Shown: one piece after another, positions 1 through 6,663 of the stretch | Layout of the letters: the number at the start of each line of letters is the position of its first letter | Position numbering within the stretch: the stretch's first letter is position 1 | Assembly (NCBI GenBank): GCA_022712775.1 | Contig: JAFLJZ010000015.1 | Span: 1 to 7,196 of the forward strand | DNA: 7,196 nt | Direction of reading: 5' to 3' | Source: Sulfurimonas sp. | GTDB taxonomy: Bacteria; Campylobacterota; Campylobacteria; Campylobacterales; Sulfurimonadaceae | Translations under genes and position numbers: made by a program | Notes under the pieces: generated by a model | Seen by the model: the letters and a program-made list of their open reading frames with translations, nothing else | Told to the model about the DNA's origin: nothing | Database searches by the model: none

Positions 1-1249
1 CATAGAGACTTAACATCCAAAAGACAGTTACTTGTGTTGCAAAAGCTTTTGTAGATGCTACACCTTTCTCGATTCCTGCACGTGTTAAGATACAAGCATC
101 CGCAAGTCGTACCATAGAAGAGTTATCTACATTACAAATTACAAGGGTTCTTAATCCCGCTTTTTTTGCCATTTTTAATGTTTCAAGTGTATCTGCTGTT
201 TCTCCACTTTGCGAGATTACAACAAAGAGTGTATCTTTACACATAAGTGGTTCGCGGTATCTAAATTCACTAGCAATTTCAACAGAACATCTTATCTTTG
301 CATGGCGTTCAAACATATAAGAAGCACTTAATGCGGAGTGATACGAAGTACCACAGGCACATAGTTTTATTTCGTTAATACCTTCAAAAAGTGAAGAATC
401 TAATTCATCAAAGTTTATAGAATCTTCATTTAATCTACCTAAAAGAGTATCTGCAATCACATCACTTTGCTCATAAATCTCTTTTTCCATAAAAAATCTA
501 AAGCCATCTTTTTGAGCAGATAATCTATTTGTAGAAATTTTAGTAAAGCTAGGTTCTTGTTTTTTCCCATCTGAAGAAAAAATTGCTATCTCTGATTTTG
601 AAACATATCCATAATCACCATCTTCAAAATAATTCACTTCTTTAGCATGACCTATTAATGGAGTATCAGAAGAAGCGAAATATTTTTCATTTTCTTCATT
701 TATTCCAACAAGCATAGGTGAACCATGTTTAGCAAAAAATATAGTTTCATTTTCACTTTTTGTTACAAGAAGTACTGCATAAGCACCCTCGAGTTCTGTT
801 ATAGTCTTTGAAAATGCCTCAAAAGCAGTTTTTTCAAGCTTTAGGTTTTTCTCAAATTGATGAACGATAACTTCAGTATCTGTCTGACTTAAAAATTTTA
901 CACCCTCTGATTCTAAAGCGTGTTTAAGTTCTACATAGTTTTCTATGATTCCATTGTGAACAACATAAGAGCTTTCACCTAAGTGCGGATGCGCGTTAAG
1001 CTCCGTAGGTTTTCCGTGTGTTGCCCAACGAGTATGCCCGATGCCTATTGCAAAGCCATTTGTAGTGAAATCTTTTGTTTTTTCTTCAAGGTTGATGAGT
1101 TTCCCAACTGCTTTATAGTTAGAGAAATTATTGTTTTGTAAAACAGCGATTCCAGCAGAATCATAACCACGGTATTCAAGTTCTTTAAGTCCGTCTAAAA
1201 GTATTTCTTTGGTGTTCTTAACACCCAAGTATCCAACAATTCCACACAT
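1..1249 (-). CDS. glmS: Glutamine-fructose-6-phosphate aminotransferase (isomerizing), C-terminus beyond window
   Basis: Makes glucosamine-6-phosphate from fructose-6-phosphate using the amide of glutamine, the first step toward UDP-GlcNAc for peptidoglycan and LPS; cytoplasmic. The first 416 codons are present; the family is about 600 residues, so the second half of the isomerase module lies off the left edge. The N-terminal Ntn glutaminase domain (about 1-235) has the nucleophile Cys2 (MCGIVG), YRGYDSAG near 27-33, HTRWATHGKP at 72-81 and NGIIENY at 99-105. FFMEKEIYEQ (252-261) is the conserved linker segment. The first SIS domain (about 290-416) shows CGTSYH (299-304), ISQSGETADT (345-354) and GIEKGVASTKAFATQ (392-406). 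The ATG at 1249-1247 follows the glnD stop codon with no gap. An AAGGA Shine-Dalgarno (1261-1257) sits 7 bases upstream, inside glnD, so glmS is probably co-transcribed and translationally coupled with glnD. No glmS ribozyme can fit in this arrangement. Identification is very secure. Confidence 0.97.
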   Translation of the reverse strand, partial: MCGIVGYLGVKNTKEILLDGLKELEYRGYDSAGIAVLQNNNFSNYKAVGKLINLEEKTKDFTTNGFAIGIGHTRWATHGKPTELNAHPHLGESSYVVHNGIIENYVELKHALESEGVKFLSQTDTEVIVHQFEKNLKLEKTAFEAFSKTITELEGAYAVLLVTKSENETIFFAKHGSPMLVGINEENEKYFASSDTPLIGHAKEVNYFEDGDYGYVSKSEIAIFSSDGKKQEPSFTKISTNRLSAQKDGFRFFMEKEIYEQSDVIADTLLGRLNEDSINFDELDSSLFEGINEIKLCACGTSYHSALSASYMFERHAKIRCSVEIASEFRYREPLMCKDTLFVVISQSGETADTLETLKMAKKAGLRTLVICNVDNSSMVRLADACILTRAGIEKGVASTKAFATQVTVFWMLSLY

Positions 1250-3763
1250 TTATATTTCCTTAGTTATTAAAAGTTCATAAATTTCGCCCGTATTATCACA
1301 TAAGTTGTTTTGTTTTTCGATTAAAAAGCTATCTTTTACCTTATGTTTAGAAGAGTGAATTTTTGCGGTCACTACATTGATGTTGAGTTCTTCAAAACAA
1401 CTCATAACAAAGGCAAGTAAACCTCTTTGATTACTTGTATGGACACTTATTTCAGCATGTGTTAAAGAATGCTCACAATCAATAGTAATATTTTCTTTTG
1501 TTAATTGTATATTTTGAAGTTTAACTTCTCTTTTCATATCAAAAGCATTGTGTATGATAGTTTCTATTTCAAGACGTTCATCCTCATCAATTGTCTTTAT
1601 AAATTCTATTTTAAAATATTTTACATCATCAAAAAGTGTAAATATTTCCATACTTCGTACATCTAAATTACTTAAGGTAGCAAGTAAATAACCAATATTA
1701 AGTGGAATTTTACGAAAAATTTCAATGCTTAATGATTTTTTAGATTTTATGTCGAAACTAAAATCAATAGTTTCTTTTGCTCTTTGTGCAATAGAAATAA
1801 TATCTGTAGGTGTATGTTTAAAAAAGAATAAGTTTGATTCCACTCGAAGAATTTTCTTTTTCATAAGAGAATTTAAACTTTTGAATTCTGCTTGATTTCT
1901 TACACGTTTTTCTATATTTAATCTTTTTTTAGCATCTGTGATTCTATCGCTATTTTCTGAGATTTCTAAGGAACTTTTGTATAAGTCATAAATGAGTTTT
2001 GAGTTAAATGAATTATAAACATCACCACCAACACCATTTATATCTGCATAAGTTAAAACATACAAAAGTTTTAAATTTTTTGTATCTCCAACATAAGACA
2101 TGAACTTATAGAGTGTTTTTTCATTGTGAATATTTTCTTTAAAAGCAATATTACTCATTGTTACATGGTGTCTAACAAGTGTAACAGCTCTTTGTGTAAG
2201 GATTTCATTTATGCGAAGATTTTTACAAAATTGAACAATAAGTTTTGCTCCAACCTCACTATGGTCTTGTTTTCTTCCTTTTCCTGTGTCATGCGATAAA
2301 ACAACAATTTTTAGAACAAGTTTTTCTTCTTCGTTAAATGAATTATACAGGTCTTGAATGAACTTTTCTTTTATATTTTCTAAAGATTCAACACATCTTA
2401 TAGAATGTACATCTACTGGATAATGATGATAACCATCGAACTGTGGTAAATGAAGAACTTTTTTAAAATTTGAAAAAAGATGGTGAAGAACACCAGCATC
2501 ATAAAAAAGTTTTAAAAAGCAGTACATATTTTGTTTTTTAAATAACTCTTTTAAAAGTGAATATGTTTCTTGGCTAAGAGGGTGTTTAATTTTTGTATAG
2601 GTAAATTGGTTTAGAAATCCTGCATCAAATTTATAATTTATATCCGGTAGTTGTACAAGAATTTCTAAGAGCGTATTGATTGGTAGAGCTTTTAAATTGT
2701 ATGAGGCAAATAATCTACCATCAAGTGCGTAAATTCCCTTTGTGATTCTCGCCTGTCTAAACTTGGAAGTATAAGAACTATCTACGATGTAGGGGCGAAC
2801 CATTTTTTTAACAAATATTTGTGTAAAGTTGTTGATTCTCCATTGTGCTTGAAGAACCTTTGTTGCCATTTTTTTAGCATCTTTAAATCCAAGCATTGTA
2901 GCAATTTGAGGCATGAGCTCTAATAAAAGTCTATCTTCTTGTTTCCCTCGTATAAGATGCAAGGCACTTCTTACACGAAAGATAAGTTCTAATGCTATAC
3001 GGTACTCTTTGTATTCTTCTTCATTAAATAGTTCACCAGTTAAATCTTTTAAATTTGTGATTGAATAAATTGTATGTGCAATCCAAGAAATAAGCTGAGA
3101 ATCACGAAGACCACCAACACTCTCTTTAATGTTAGGTTGCATGGAAGTTGGGTATTTTTTTCTTCGTATTTGTGATTCTTCTATTTTTGCAAGGATAAAT
3201 TCTTTTTGATTATGAAGTCTGATTTTGTTAAGTTGTCGAGTAGTTTCTTGCCATGCAAAAGAAGAACCCGTGATAAAGCGTGATTCCATTAAAGAAGTTT
3301 TAATAGTAATATCTTCATTACTTGCTTTAAAAAGGTCGGAGGTTTCATGCACACGATGTCCAAGTTTAAGTCCAGAATCCAGAGCAAGGTAAAAAAGTTT
3401 TTCAATGATGAGTTCAGAATTATATCCCTCGATTTTTTCATAAACGATGAGTAAATCTATATCACTATGAACACATAATTGTTCGCGTCCATAACTCCCA
3501 AGGGCTACTATGGCTATAGGAATAGAGCTTCGCATCGGAATATAGTTTCCAAAAAGACGACGAAGAACAGTTTTGTACATTAAGTCTATAATAGAATCAA
3601 GTTTTTTAGTATGTTTTACTAAAAAATCTTTTCCCTGTGAACTCTCAAAAAGTGCAGGTAAGCCATCTTTATATTCTTTAATATATGTTTTAAAAAGCTT
3701 AGAAAGTTCGAAATCTGAGCCTTTTTGTTCTATAATATCTTCTATTTGTAACTTTATATCCAC
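1250..3763 (-). CDS. glnD: [Protein-PII] uridylyltransferase / uridylyl-removing enzyme (GlnD family)
   Basis: Family role: the cytoplasmic glutamine sensor that uridylylates PII (GlnB/GlnK) when glutamine is low and removes UMP when it is high, setting nitrogen assimilation. The 837-residue product is slightly shorter than E. coli GlnD (about 890). Domain order is canonical. The nucleotidyltransferase domain has GSYGRE (89-94) and SDIDLL (100-105), with metal-binding Asp101 and Asp103. The GlnD-specific KESVGGLRD is at 213-221. The HD phosphohydrolase domain has H447, H453, LSHDTGKG (489-496), HSEVGA (501-506) and RHHVTMS (531-537), followed by TYADINGVG (571-579). Two ACT-type regions follow, a weaker one near 681-745 and a clear one near 770-837 (HTSNQRGLLAFV). 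Both catalytic sites look intact. The start is GTG at 3763-3761, with GAGGA (3774-3770) 6 bases upstream; the ATG just upstream is out of frame. It has its own promoter facing the ABM gene and precedes glmS. Which PII protein it modifies cannot be seen here. Confidence 0.92.
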   Translation of the reverse strand: MDIKLQIEDIIEQKGSDFELSKLFKTYIKEYKDGLPALFESSQGKDFLVKHTKKLDSIIDLMYKTVLRRLFGNYIPMRSSIPIAIVALGSYGREQLCVHSDIDLLIVYEKIEGYNSELIIEKLFYLALDSGLKLGHRVHETSDLFKASNEDITIKTSLMESRFITGSSFAWQETTRQLNKIRLHNQKEFILAKIEESQIRRKKYPTSMQPNIKESVGGLRDSQLISWIAHTIYSITNLKDLTGELFNEEEYKEYRIALELIFRVRSALHLIRGKQEDRLLLELMPQIATMLGFKDAKKMATKVLQAQWRINNFTQIFVKKMVRPYIVDSSYTSKFRQARITKGIYALDGRLFASYNLKALPINTLLEILVQLPDINYKFDAGFLNQFTYTKIKHPLSQETYSLLKELFKKQNMYCFLKLFYDAGVLHHLFSNFKKVLHLPQFDGYHHYPVDVHSIRCVESLENIKEKFIQDLYNSFNEEEKLVLKIVVLSHDTGKGRKQDHSEVGAKLIVQFCKNLRINEILTQRAVTLVRHHVTMSNIAFKENIHNEKTLYKFMSYVGDTKNLKLLYVLTYADINGVGGDVYNSFNSKLIYDLYKSSLEISENSDRITDAKKRLNIEKRVRNQAEFKSLNSLMKKKILRVESNLFFFKHTPTDIISIAQRAKETIDFSFDIKSKKSLSIEIFRKIPLNIGYLLATLSNLDVRSMEIFTLFDDVKYFKIEFIKTIDEDERLEIETIIHNAFDMKREVKLQNIQLTKENITIDCEHSLTHAEISVHTSNQRGLLAFVMSCFEELNINVVTAKIHSSKHKVKDSFLIEKQNNLCDNTGEIYELLITKEI

Positions 3764-3769
3764 AAAGAA

Positions 3770-3774
3770 TCCTC
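3770..3774 (-). promoter_or_regulatory. Ribosome binding site that fixes the glnD GTG start
   Basis: On the minus strand GAGGA lies 6 bases before GTG (3763-3761). The only nearby ATG (minus strand, in TTATGAGG) overlaps this site and is out of frame with glnD, so GTG is the best start. Confidence 0.75.
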
Positions 3775-3787
3775 ATAAGTTTTTAAC

Positions 3788-3793
3788 ATTATA
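3788..3793 (-). promoter_or_regulatory. Predicted -10 element for the glnD-glmS transcript
   Basis: The minus strand carries a perfect TATAAT, placing the transcription start near 3781 and giving a leader of roughly 18 bases before the glnD GTG. No good -35 hexamer is visible. Campylobacterota housekeeping promoters typically rely on the -10 box plus AT-rich upstream sequence, which is present here. Position and box are seen; activity is inferred. Confidence 0.6.
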
Positions 3794-3813
3794 TTGAACT
3801 AATATAAATTAGA

Positions 3814-3819
3814 TATAAT
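3814..3819 (+). promoter_or_regulatory. Predicted -10 element for the ABM-domain gene
   Basis: A perfect TATAAT is preceded by AT-rich sequence; TTGAAC (3794-3799) resembles a -35 box but is spaced only 14 bases away. The predicted start of transcription near 3826 leaves a leader of about 24 bases to the ATG at 3850. It lies back to back with the glnD promoter, with only 20 bases between the two -10 boxes, so the two promoters share upstream DNA and could be controlled together. Confidence 0.6.
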
Positions 3820-3849
3820 CCTTTTAATTATTTTATGGAGAATCTAATA

Positions 3850-4137
3850 ATGACAATAACAAAAAGAGTAACATTCATTGCCAAAGAGGGTAGTGAAGAA
3901 AAAATGAAAGAACTTCTTTCAGCTATGGTTGTTCCAAGCCAAGCTGAAGATGGTTGTATTTTTTATGAAATCTTTCAATACGAGGGAAATCGTAGAAAAT
4001 TTATGGCGTATGAAAGTTGGAGAGATGAGAAGGCTCTTGATGGACATAAGACAACAAAACATTATGCTGTGTATAAATCATCGTATGAACCATACTGTGA
4101 AAAAAAATATAGTGATGAGTTAGAGGTTTTGGGTTAA
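3850..4137 (+). CDS. ABM-family (YgiN-like) small monooxygenase-fold protein, substrate unknown
   Basis: A 95-residue protein with the antibiotic biosynthesis monooxygenase (ABM) ferredoxin-like fold. Known relatives are small cytoplasmic homodimers such as the quinol monooxygenase YgiN, and many have no known substrate. The sequence has the family pattern: an N-terminal strand (TKRVTFIAKEG), a helix (EEKMKELLSAMV), EDGCIFYEIFQ, then KFMAYESWRDEKALDGHKTTKHY, where the two histidines match the usual W-ALDAH---PHF pattern. The length suits a single domain with no signal peptide. I place the start at ATG 3850 because GGAG (3837-3840) sits 9 bases upstream. The in-frame ATG at 3835 overlaps that site and would leave no room for one. 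The gene is divergent from glnD, same strand as metK, but separated from it by 84 bases rich in inverted repeats, so membership of the metK operon is doubtful. Family call is good; function is open. Confidence 0.82.
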   Translation: MTITKRVTFIAKEGSEEKMKELLSAMVVPSQAEDGCIFYEIFQYEGNRRKFMAYESWRDEKALDGHKTTKHYAVYKSSYEPYCEKKYSDELEVLG

Positions 4138-4144
4138 ACACCCA
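4130..4144 (+). terminator. Possible weak terminator hairpin at the end of the ABM gene
   Basis: TGGGT (4130-4134) and ACCCA (4140-4144) can form a 5-bp stem with a 5-base loop spanning the stop codon. Only a short T run (TTT, then ATG) follows, so it is at best a weak intrinsic terminator and may be chance. Confidence 0.25.
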
Positions 4145-4157
4145 TTTATGAAAATAC

Positions 4158-4200
4158 GAAAAGTGTAAAACTTTTCAAACTAGTGTAGTTTATATACACT
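4158..4200. repeat. Cluster of three overlapping inverted repeats upstream of metK
   Basis: Three perfect dyads occur in 43 bases. The first is GAAAAGT-GTAAA-ACTTTTC (arms 4158-4164 and 4170-4176, 7 bp). The second is AAACTA-GTG-TAGTTT (arms 4177-4182 and 4186-4191, 6 bp). The third is AGTGTA-7 bases-TACACT (arms 4182-4187 and 4195-4200, 6 bp). AGTGTA occurs directly at 4162-4167 and 4182-4187, exactly 20 bases apart, and inverted at 4195-4200. Dyads two and three share bases and cannot form as RNA hairpins together. No T tract follows, so this is not an obvious terminator. An operator for a dimeric regulator of metK-mtnK-mtnA is one reading, and an alternative RNA fold is another. AT-rich sequence makes some short repeats likely by chance. 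Confidence 0.5.
4191..4198 (+). promoter_or_regulatory. Candidate -10 region of the metK-mtnK-mtnA operon
   Basis: TATATACA contains two overlapping -10-like hexamers (TATATA 4191-4196, TATACA 4193-4198). Either would start transcription near 4203-4205, leaving a leader of under 20 bases before the metK ATG. GATAAT (4201-4206) is an alternative, but it would start transcription at the ribosome binding site. There is no convincing -35 box. If this call is right, the inverted repeats overlap the promoter and act as DNA rather than RNA. Confidence 0.35.
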
Positions 4201-4221
4201 GATAATAATTCAAGGAATAAA

Positions 4222-5421
4222 ATGTATTTATTTACAAGTGAAGTAGTAGCTCCAGGACACCCAGACAAATGTGCGGATATAATCGCAGACAGTATCGTTG
4301 ATGCTTTAATCATAGCAGACCCTAAGTCAAGAGTTGCATCAGAAGTTTTTGTTGCAGGACAACACGTGATTATCGGTGGAGAGGTTACTTCTAAAGCTAA
4401 CTTCTCTGATGCCCAGTATGAAAAAATTGTAAAAGATGCTTTAATTGACATCGGTTATGATGGAAAAGGTTCTTTTACAAGAGAACAATGTCTTTTTCCC
4501 GAGGATGTAAAGGTTCAAATTTTACTTAACCGTCAATCTCCAGATATTAATCAGGGTGTTGATCAAGAAGATGGTGAGACGGGTGCAGGTGACCAAGGAA
4601 TTATGTTTGGATATGCTTCAAATGAAACAGCAGACTATATGCCAGCTGCGATTACATATGCAAGAGTGTTAAGTGATAAAGTATATCACTATGCTCTAAA
4701 ACATAATCATAAATTAGGTGTTGATATTAAAACACAGGTTACACTTGACTATGGAAATAAAGCAAATTTTGAAAATTGTGAACCACAATCAATTCATACT
4801 ATTGTAGTATCAGCTCCTTCAAATGAAAATATGGACATAACAGAGGTAAGAGAACTTCTTCAGGGTCTTATTGATGATTCTGGACTTCCTACAAATTTAT
4901 ATGACCCTAAAAAAACGATAGTACACTTAAATCCTACAGGACGTTATGTAAGTCATTCTCCATTACATGATTCTGGATTAACAGGTAGAAAACTAATTGT
5001 TGATAGCTTCGGTGGATATGCACCTATCGGTGGTGGAGCACAGTCTTCAAAAGATTACACAAAGGTTGATAGAAGTGGACTTTACGCAGGAAGATGGTTA
5101 GCTAAACATGTAGTTGCTGCTGGACTTGCTAAAAAATGTTCAGTACAACTTTCTTATGCGATAGGTGTAGCAAAACCAACTTCTGTTTCAGTAGATACTT
5201 ATGGAACTGTTATCGATGGTCTTGATGATGATAAGTTATCTACTTTTGTAGCTGATACTTTTTCATTAACTCCAAATTGGATTACAGAGAAATTTGGTCT
5301 TGATAAGCCAAGTAGCGAAACATTCCTTTATGCAGATGTTGCAGCACGTGGTCAAGTAGGTCAAAGTGATTATCCTTGGGAAAAATTAGATGCTATGGAT
5401 ATTTTTAATACATTAAAATAG
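4222..5421 (+). CDS. metK: S-adenosylmethionine synthetase (methionine adenosyltransferase), divergent type
   Basis: Makes SAM from methionine and ATP, releasing phosphate and pyrophosphate; cytoplasmic, in the known family a tetramer needing Mg and K ions. The 399 residues compare with 384 in E. coli. Visible motifs: GHPDK (12-16), Glu41 in the ASEVFVAG region, QSPDINQGV (105-113), the family signature GAGDQGIMFGY (121-131), NPTGRYV (237-243), DSGLTGRK (250-257), GGGAQSSKD (270-278), KVDRS (281-285) and SYAIGVAKPTS (311-321). The phosphate- and metal-binding residues look kept. Two things are odd. The usual GGGAFSGKD reads GGGAQSSKD, losing the Phe known to stack on adenine in E. coli and human enzymes. 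The usual C-terminal YGHFGR before PWEK is replaced by ADVAARGQVGQSDY (371-384). The start is ATG 4222 with AAGGA (4212-4216) 5 bases upstream. It heads an operon with mtnK, 15 bases downstream. The family is certain; activity of the variant is inferred from the otherwise intact site and the operon. Confidence 0.95.
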   Translation: MYLFTSEVVAPGHPDKCADIIADSIVDALIIADPKSRVASEVFVAGQHVIIGGEVTSKANFSDAQYEKIVKDALIDIGYDGKGSFTREQCLFPEDVKVQILLNRQSPDINQGVDQEDGETGAGDQGIMFGYASNETADYMPAAITYARVLSDKVYHYALKHNHKLGVDIKTQVTLDYGNKANFENCEPQSIHTIVVSAPSNENMDITEVRELLQGLIDDSGLPTNLYDPKKTIVHLNPTGRYVSHSPLHDSGLTGRKLIVDSFGGYAPIGGGAQSSKDYTKVDRSGLYAGRWLAKHVVAAGLAKKCSVQLSYAIGVAKPTSVSVDTYGTVIDGLDDDKLSTFVADTFSLTPNWITEKFGLDKPSSETFLYADVAARGQVGQSDYPWEKLDAMDIFNTLK

Positions 5422-5425
5422 TTTA

Positions 5426-5430
5426 GAGGA
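5426..5430 (+). promoter_or_regulatory. Ribosome binding site that fixes the mtnK ATG start
   Basis: GAGGA in the 15-base metK-mtnK gap ends 6 bases before ATG 5437. The two in-frame TTG codons upstream (5431 and 5434) are too close to this site to be used, which trims the longest open frame by two residues. Confidence 0.75.
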
Positions 5431-5436
5431 TTGTTG

Positions 5437-6663
5437 ATGAACTATAAAGAGTTAGATGTAAAGAGTGTTGTTTCTTACCTAGAAACTGTAACAGAAGTAA
5501 TGGACTATTTTTCAGATAGCTCATTAACTGTTAAGGAGATAGGAGATGGTAATTTAAACTATGTCTATCTTGTAAGTTCAGTTGATGATTCTACTAAGGC
5601 GCTTATAGTAAAACAAGCTGTTCCCTACTTGCGTTGTGTGGGTGAAGAGTTTGCACTTTCTCGTGAGAGAATGACTTATGAAATACGTGCACTCTCTCTT
5701 TTTAAACAAATAGTTCCAGAGTTTGTTCCTAAACTTTATCATACTAGTGAAGATATGTCTATTGTCGTGATGCAATATCTTGATTCTCATATTATTTTAA
5801 GAGATGGATTGATGAGGGCGCAACATTGTCCAAGTTTAAGCGAACATATCTCTACTTATCTTGCACAAACACTTTTTAAAACCTCCTCTCTCTATCTAAA
5901 CAGTACTGATAAACGCTCTCTTATTGACAAGTTTAATGCAAATACAGAACTTTGTAAATTAACCGAAGATTTTGTTTTTACCTCTGCTTTTATGGAAGAT
6001 GAAACAAACGATAATGAAAATGTAAAAAATAACCCGCTTGCTCAAAAACTTTTTTCAGATATGGAATTTAAAGTAAAAGTTCTTGATTTAAAATATAAGT
6101 TTATGACAAATAATGATGCTTTAATTCATGGAGATTTGCATACTGGTTCTATCATGTTAAATGCCGATGAAACTTTTGTAATTGATCCTGAATTTGCATT
6201 TGTTGGTCCTTTTGGATTTGATATTGGGGCTTTAATTGCAAACTTAGTAAATAATTATATTCATCATGCTATTGTTACAAAGGATGAAGATTTTAAAGAG
6301 TATTTGCTTCAAACGATTAAAGAGATTTTAGAGGCTTTTGATACAAAGTTTTTAAAACTTTGGAACGAGCAAAAAGATTCTGCCTTACTTCGTGATGGAT
6401 ATATAGATGATAAAACAGCATTACAATATAAAGAAAAATTTCTAAAATCTATTTTACAAGATTCTATAGGCTACGCTGGCTGTAAAATGGCAAGACGTGT
6501 GTTTGGTGTTGCTGGTGTGAAAGAAATTCGTGGCATTGAAGATAAAGTATTACGAGCTAATGCAGAAGAATTAGCACTTAAAATAGCAAGAGAATTTGTG
6601 ATGAAGTATGAAAATATACAAAACATAGATGAAATAGTGGAGATAATAAAAAGTGCAAGGTAA
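5437..6663 (+). CDS. mtnK: 5-methylthioribose kinase
   Basis: Phosphorylates 5-methylthioribose (MTR) with ATP to give MTR-1-phosphate, in the methylthioadenosine part of methionine salvage; cytoplasmic. The 408 residues suit the family (about 400). It has a protein-kinase-like fold: the ATP loop IGDGNLNYVY (35-44), the nucleotide-binding lysine in IVKQA (57-61), PYLRCVGE (63-70), the catalytic loop HGDLHTGSI (231-239) with catalytic base Asp233, the metal-binding DPE (Asp250, Glu252), GPFGFDIGALIANL (257-270), and the twin arginines in ARRVFGVAG (352-360) that in the family contact the substrate. These features separate MtnK from choline and aminoglycoside kinases of the same fold. The kinase route implies that methylthioadenosine is first cut by a nucleosidase (MTAN) encoded elsewhere rather than by a phosphorylase. 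It lies 15 bases after metK and overlaps mtnA by 11 bases. All key residues are present. Confidence 0.94.
   Translation: MNYKELDVKSVVSYLETVTEVMDYFSDSSLTVKEIGDGNLNYVYLVSSVDDSTKALIVKQAVPYLRCVGEEFALSRERMTYEIRALSLFKQIVPEFVPKLYHTSEDMSIVVMQYLDSHIILRDGLMRAQHCPSLSEHISTYLAQTLFKTSSLYLNSTDKRSLIDKFNANTELCKLTEDFVFTSAFMEDETNDNENVKNNPLAQKLFSDMEFKVKVLDLKYKFMTNNDALIHGDLHTGSIMLNADETFVIDPEFAFVGPFGFDIGALIANLVNNYIHHAIVTKDEDFKEYLLQTIKEILEAFDTKFLKLWNEQKDSALLRDGYIDDKTALQYKEKFLKSILQDSIGYAGCKMARRVFGVAGVKEIRGIEDKVLRANAEELALKIAREFVMKYENIQNIDEIVEIIKSAR

Noticed and set aside
3573..3797. Plus-strand 74-codon open frame opposite the start of glnD
   Set aside because: It lies antisense within the well-supported glnD N-terminus, has no recognisable domain, and runs through the glnD promoter; it is a shadow of glnD.
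3835..3849. Start of the ABM gene at ATG 3835
   Set aside because: This ATG overlaps the GGAG that serves ATG 3850, and has only AT-rich sequence upstream.
3929..4123. 64-codon frame inside the ABM gene
   Set aside because: It is a shifted frame of a gene with clear family motifs and has no domain of its own.
4158..4176. Intrinsic terminator at GAAAAGTGTAAAACTTTTC
   Set aside because: The stem is AT-rich and no T tract follows on the plus strand; on the minus strand no gene runs toward it.
4138..4221. A SAM riboswitch ahead of metK
   Set aside because: The gap is 84 bases, the likely leader is under 20 bases, and I see no SAM-I, SAM-II or SAM-III core pattern. The inverted repeats are better read as a possible operator.
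4146..4451. Minus-strand 101-codon frame across the metK promoter and start
   Set aside because: It is mostly the reverse of conserved metK codons and would cover the metK control region.
5431..5436. TTG start for mtnK at 5431
   Set aside because: It directly abuts the GAGGA site with no spacer, whereas ATG 5437 has the right spacing.
5578..5790. Minus-strand 70-codon frame within mtnK
   Set aside because: It is antisense to a conserved kinase region and has no domain.
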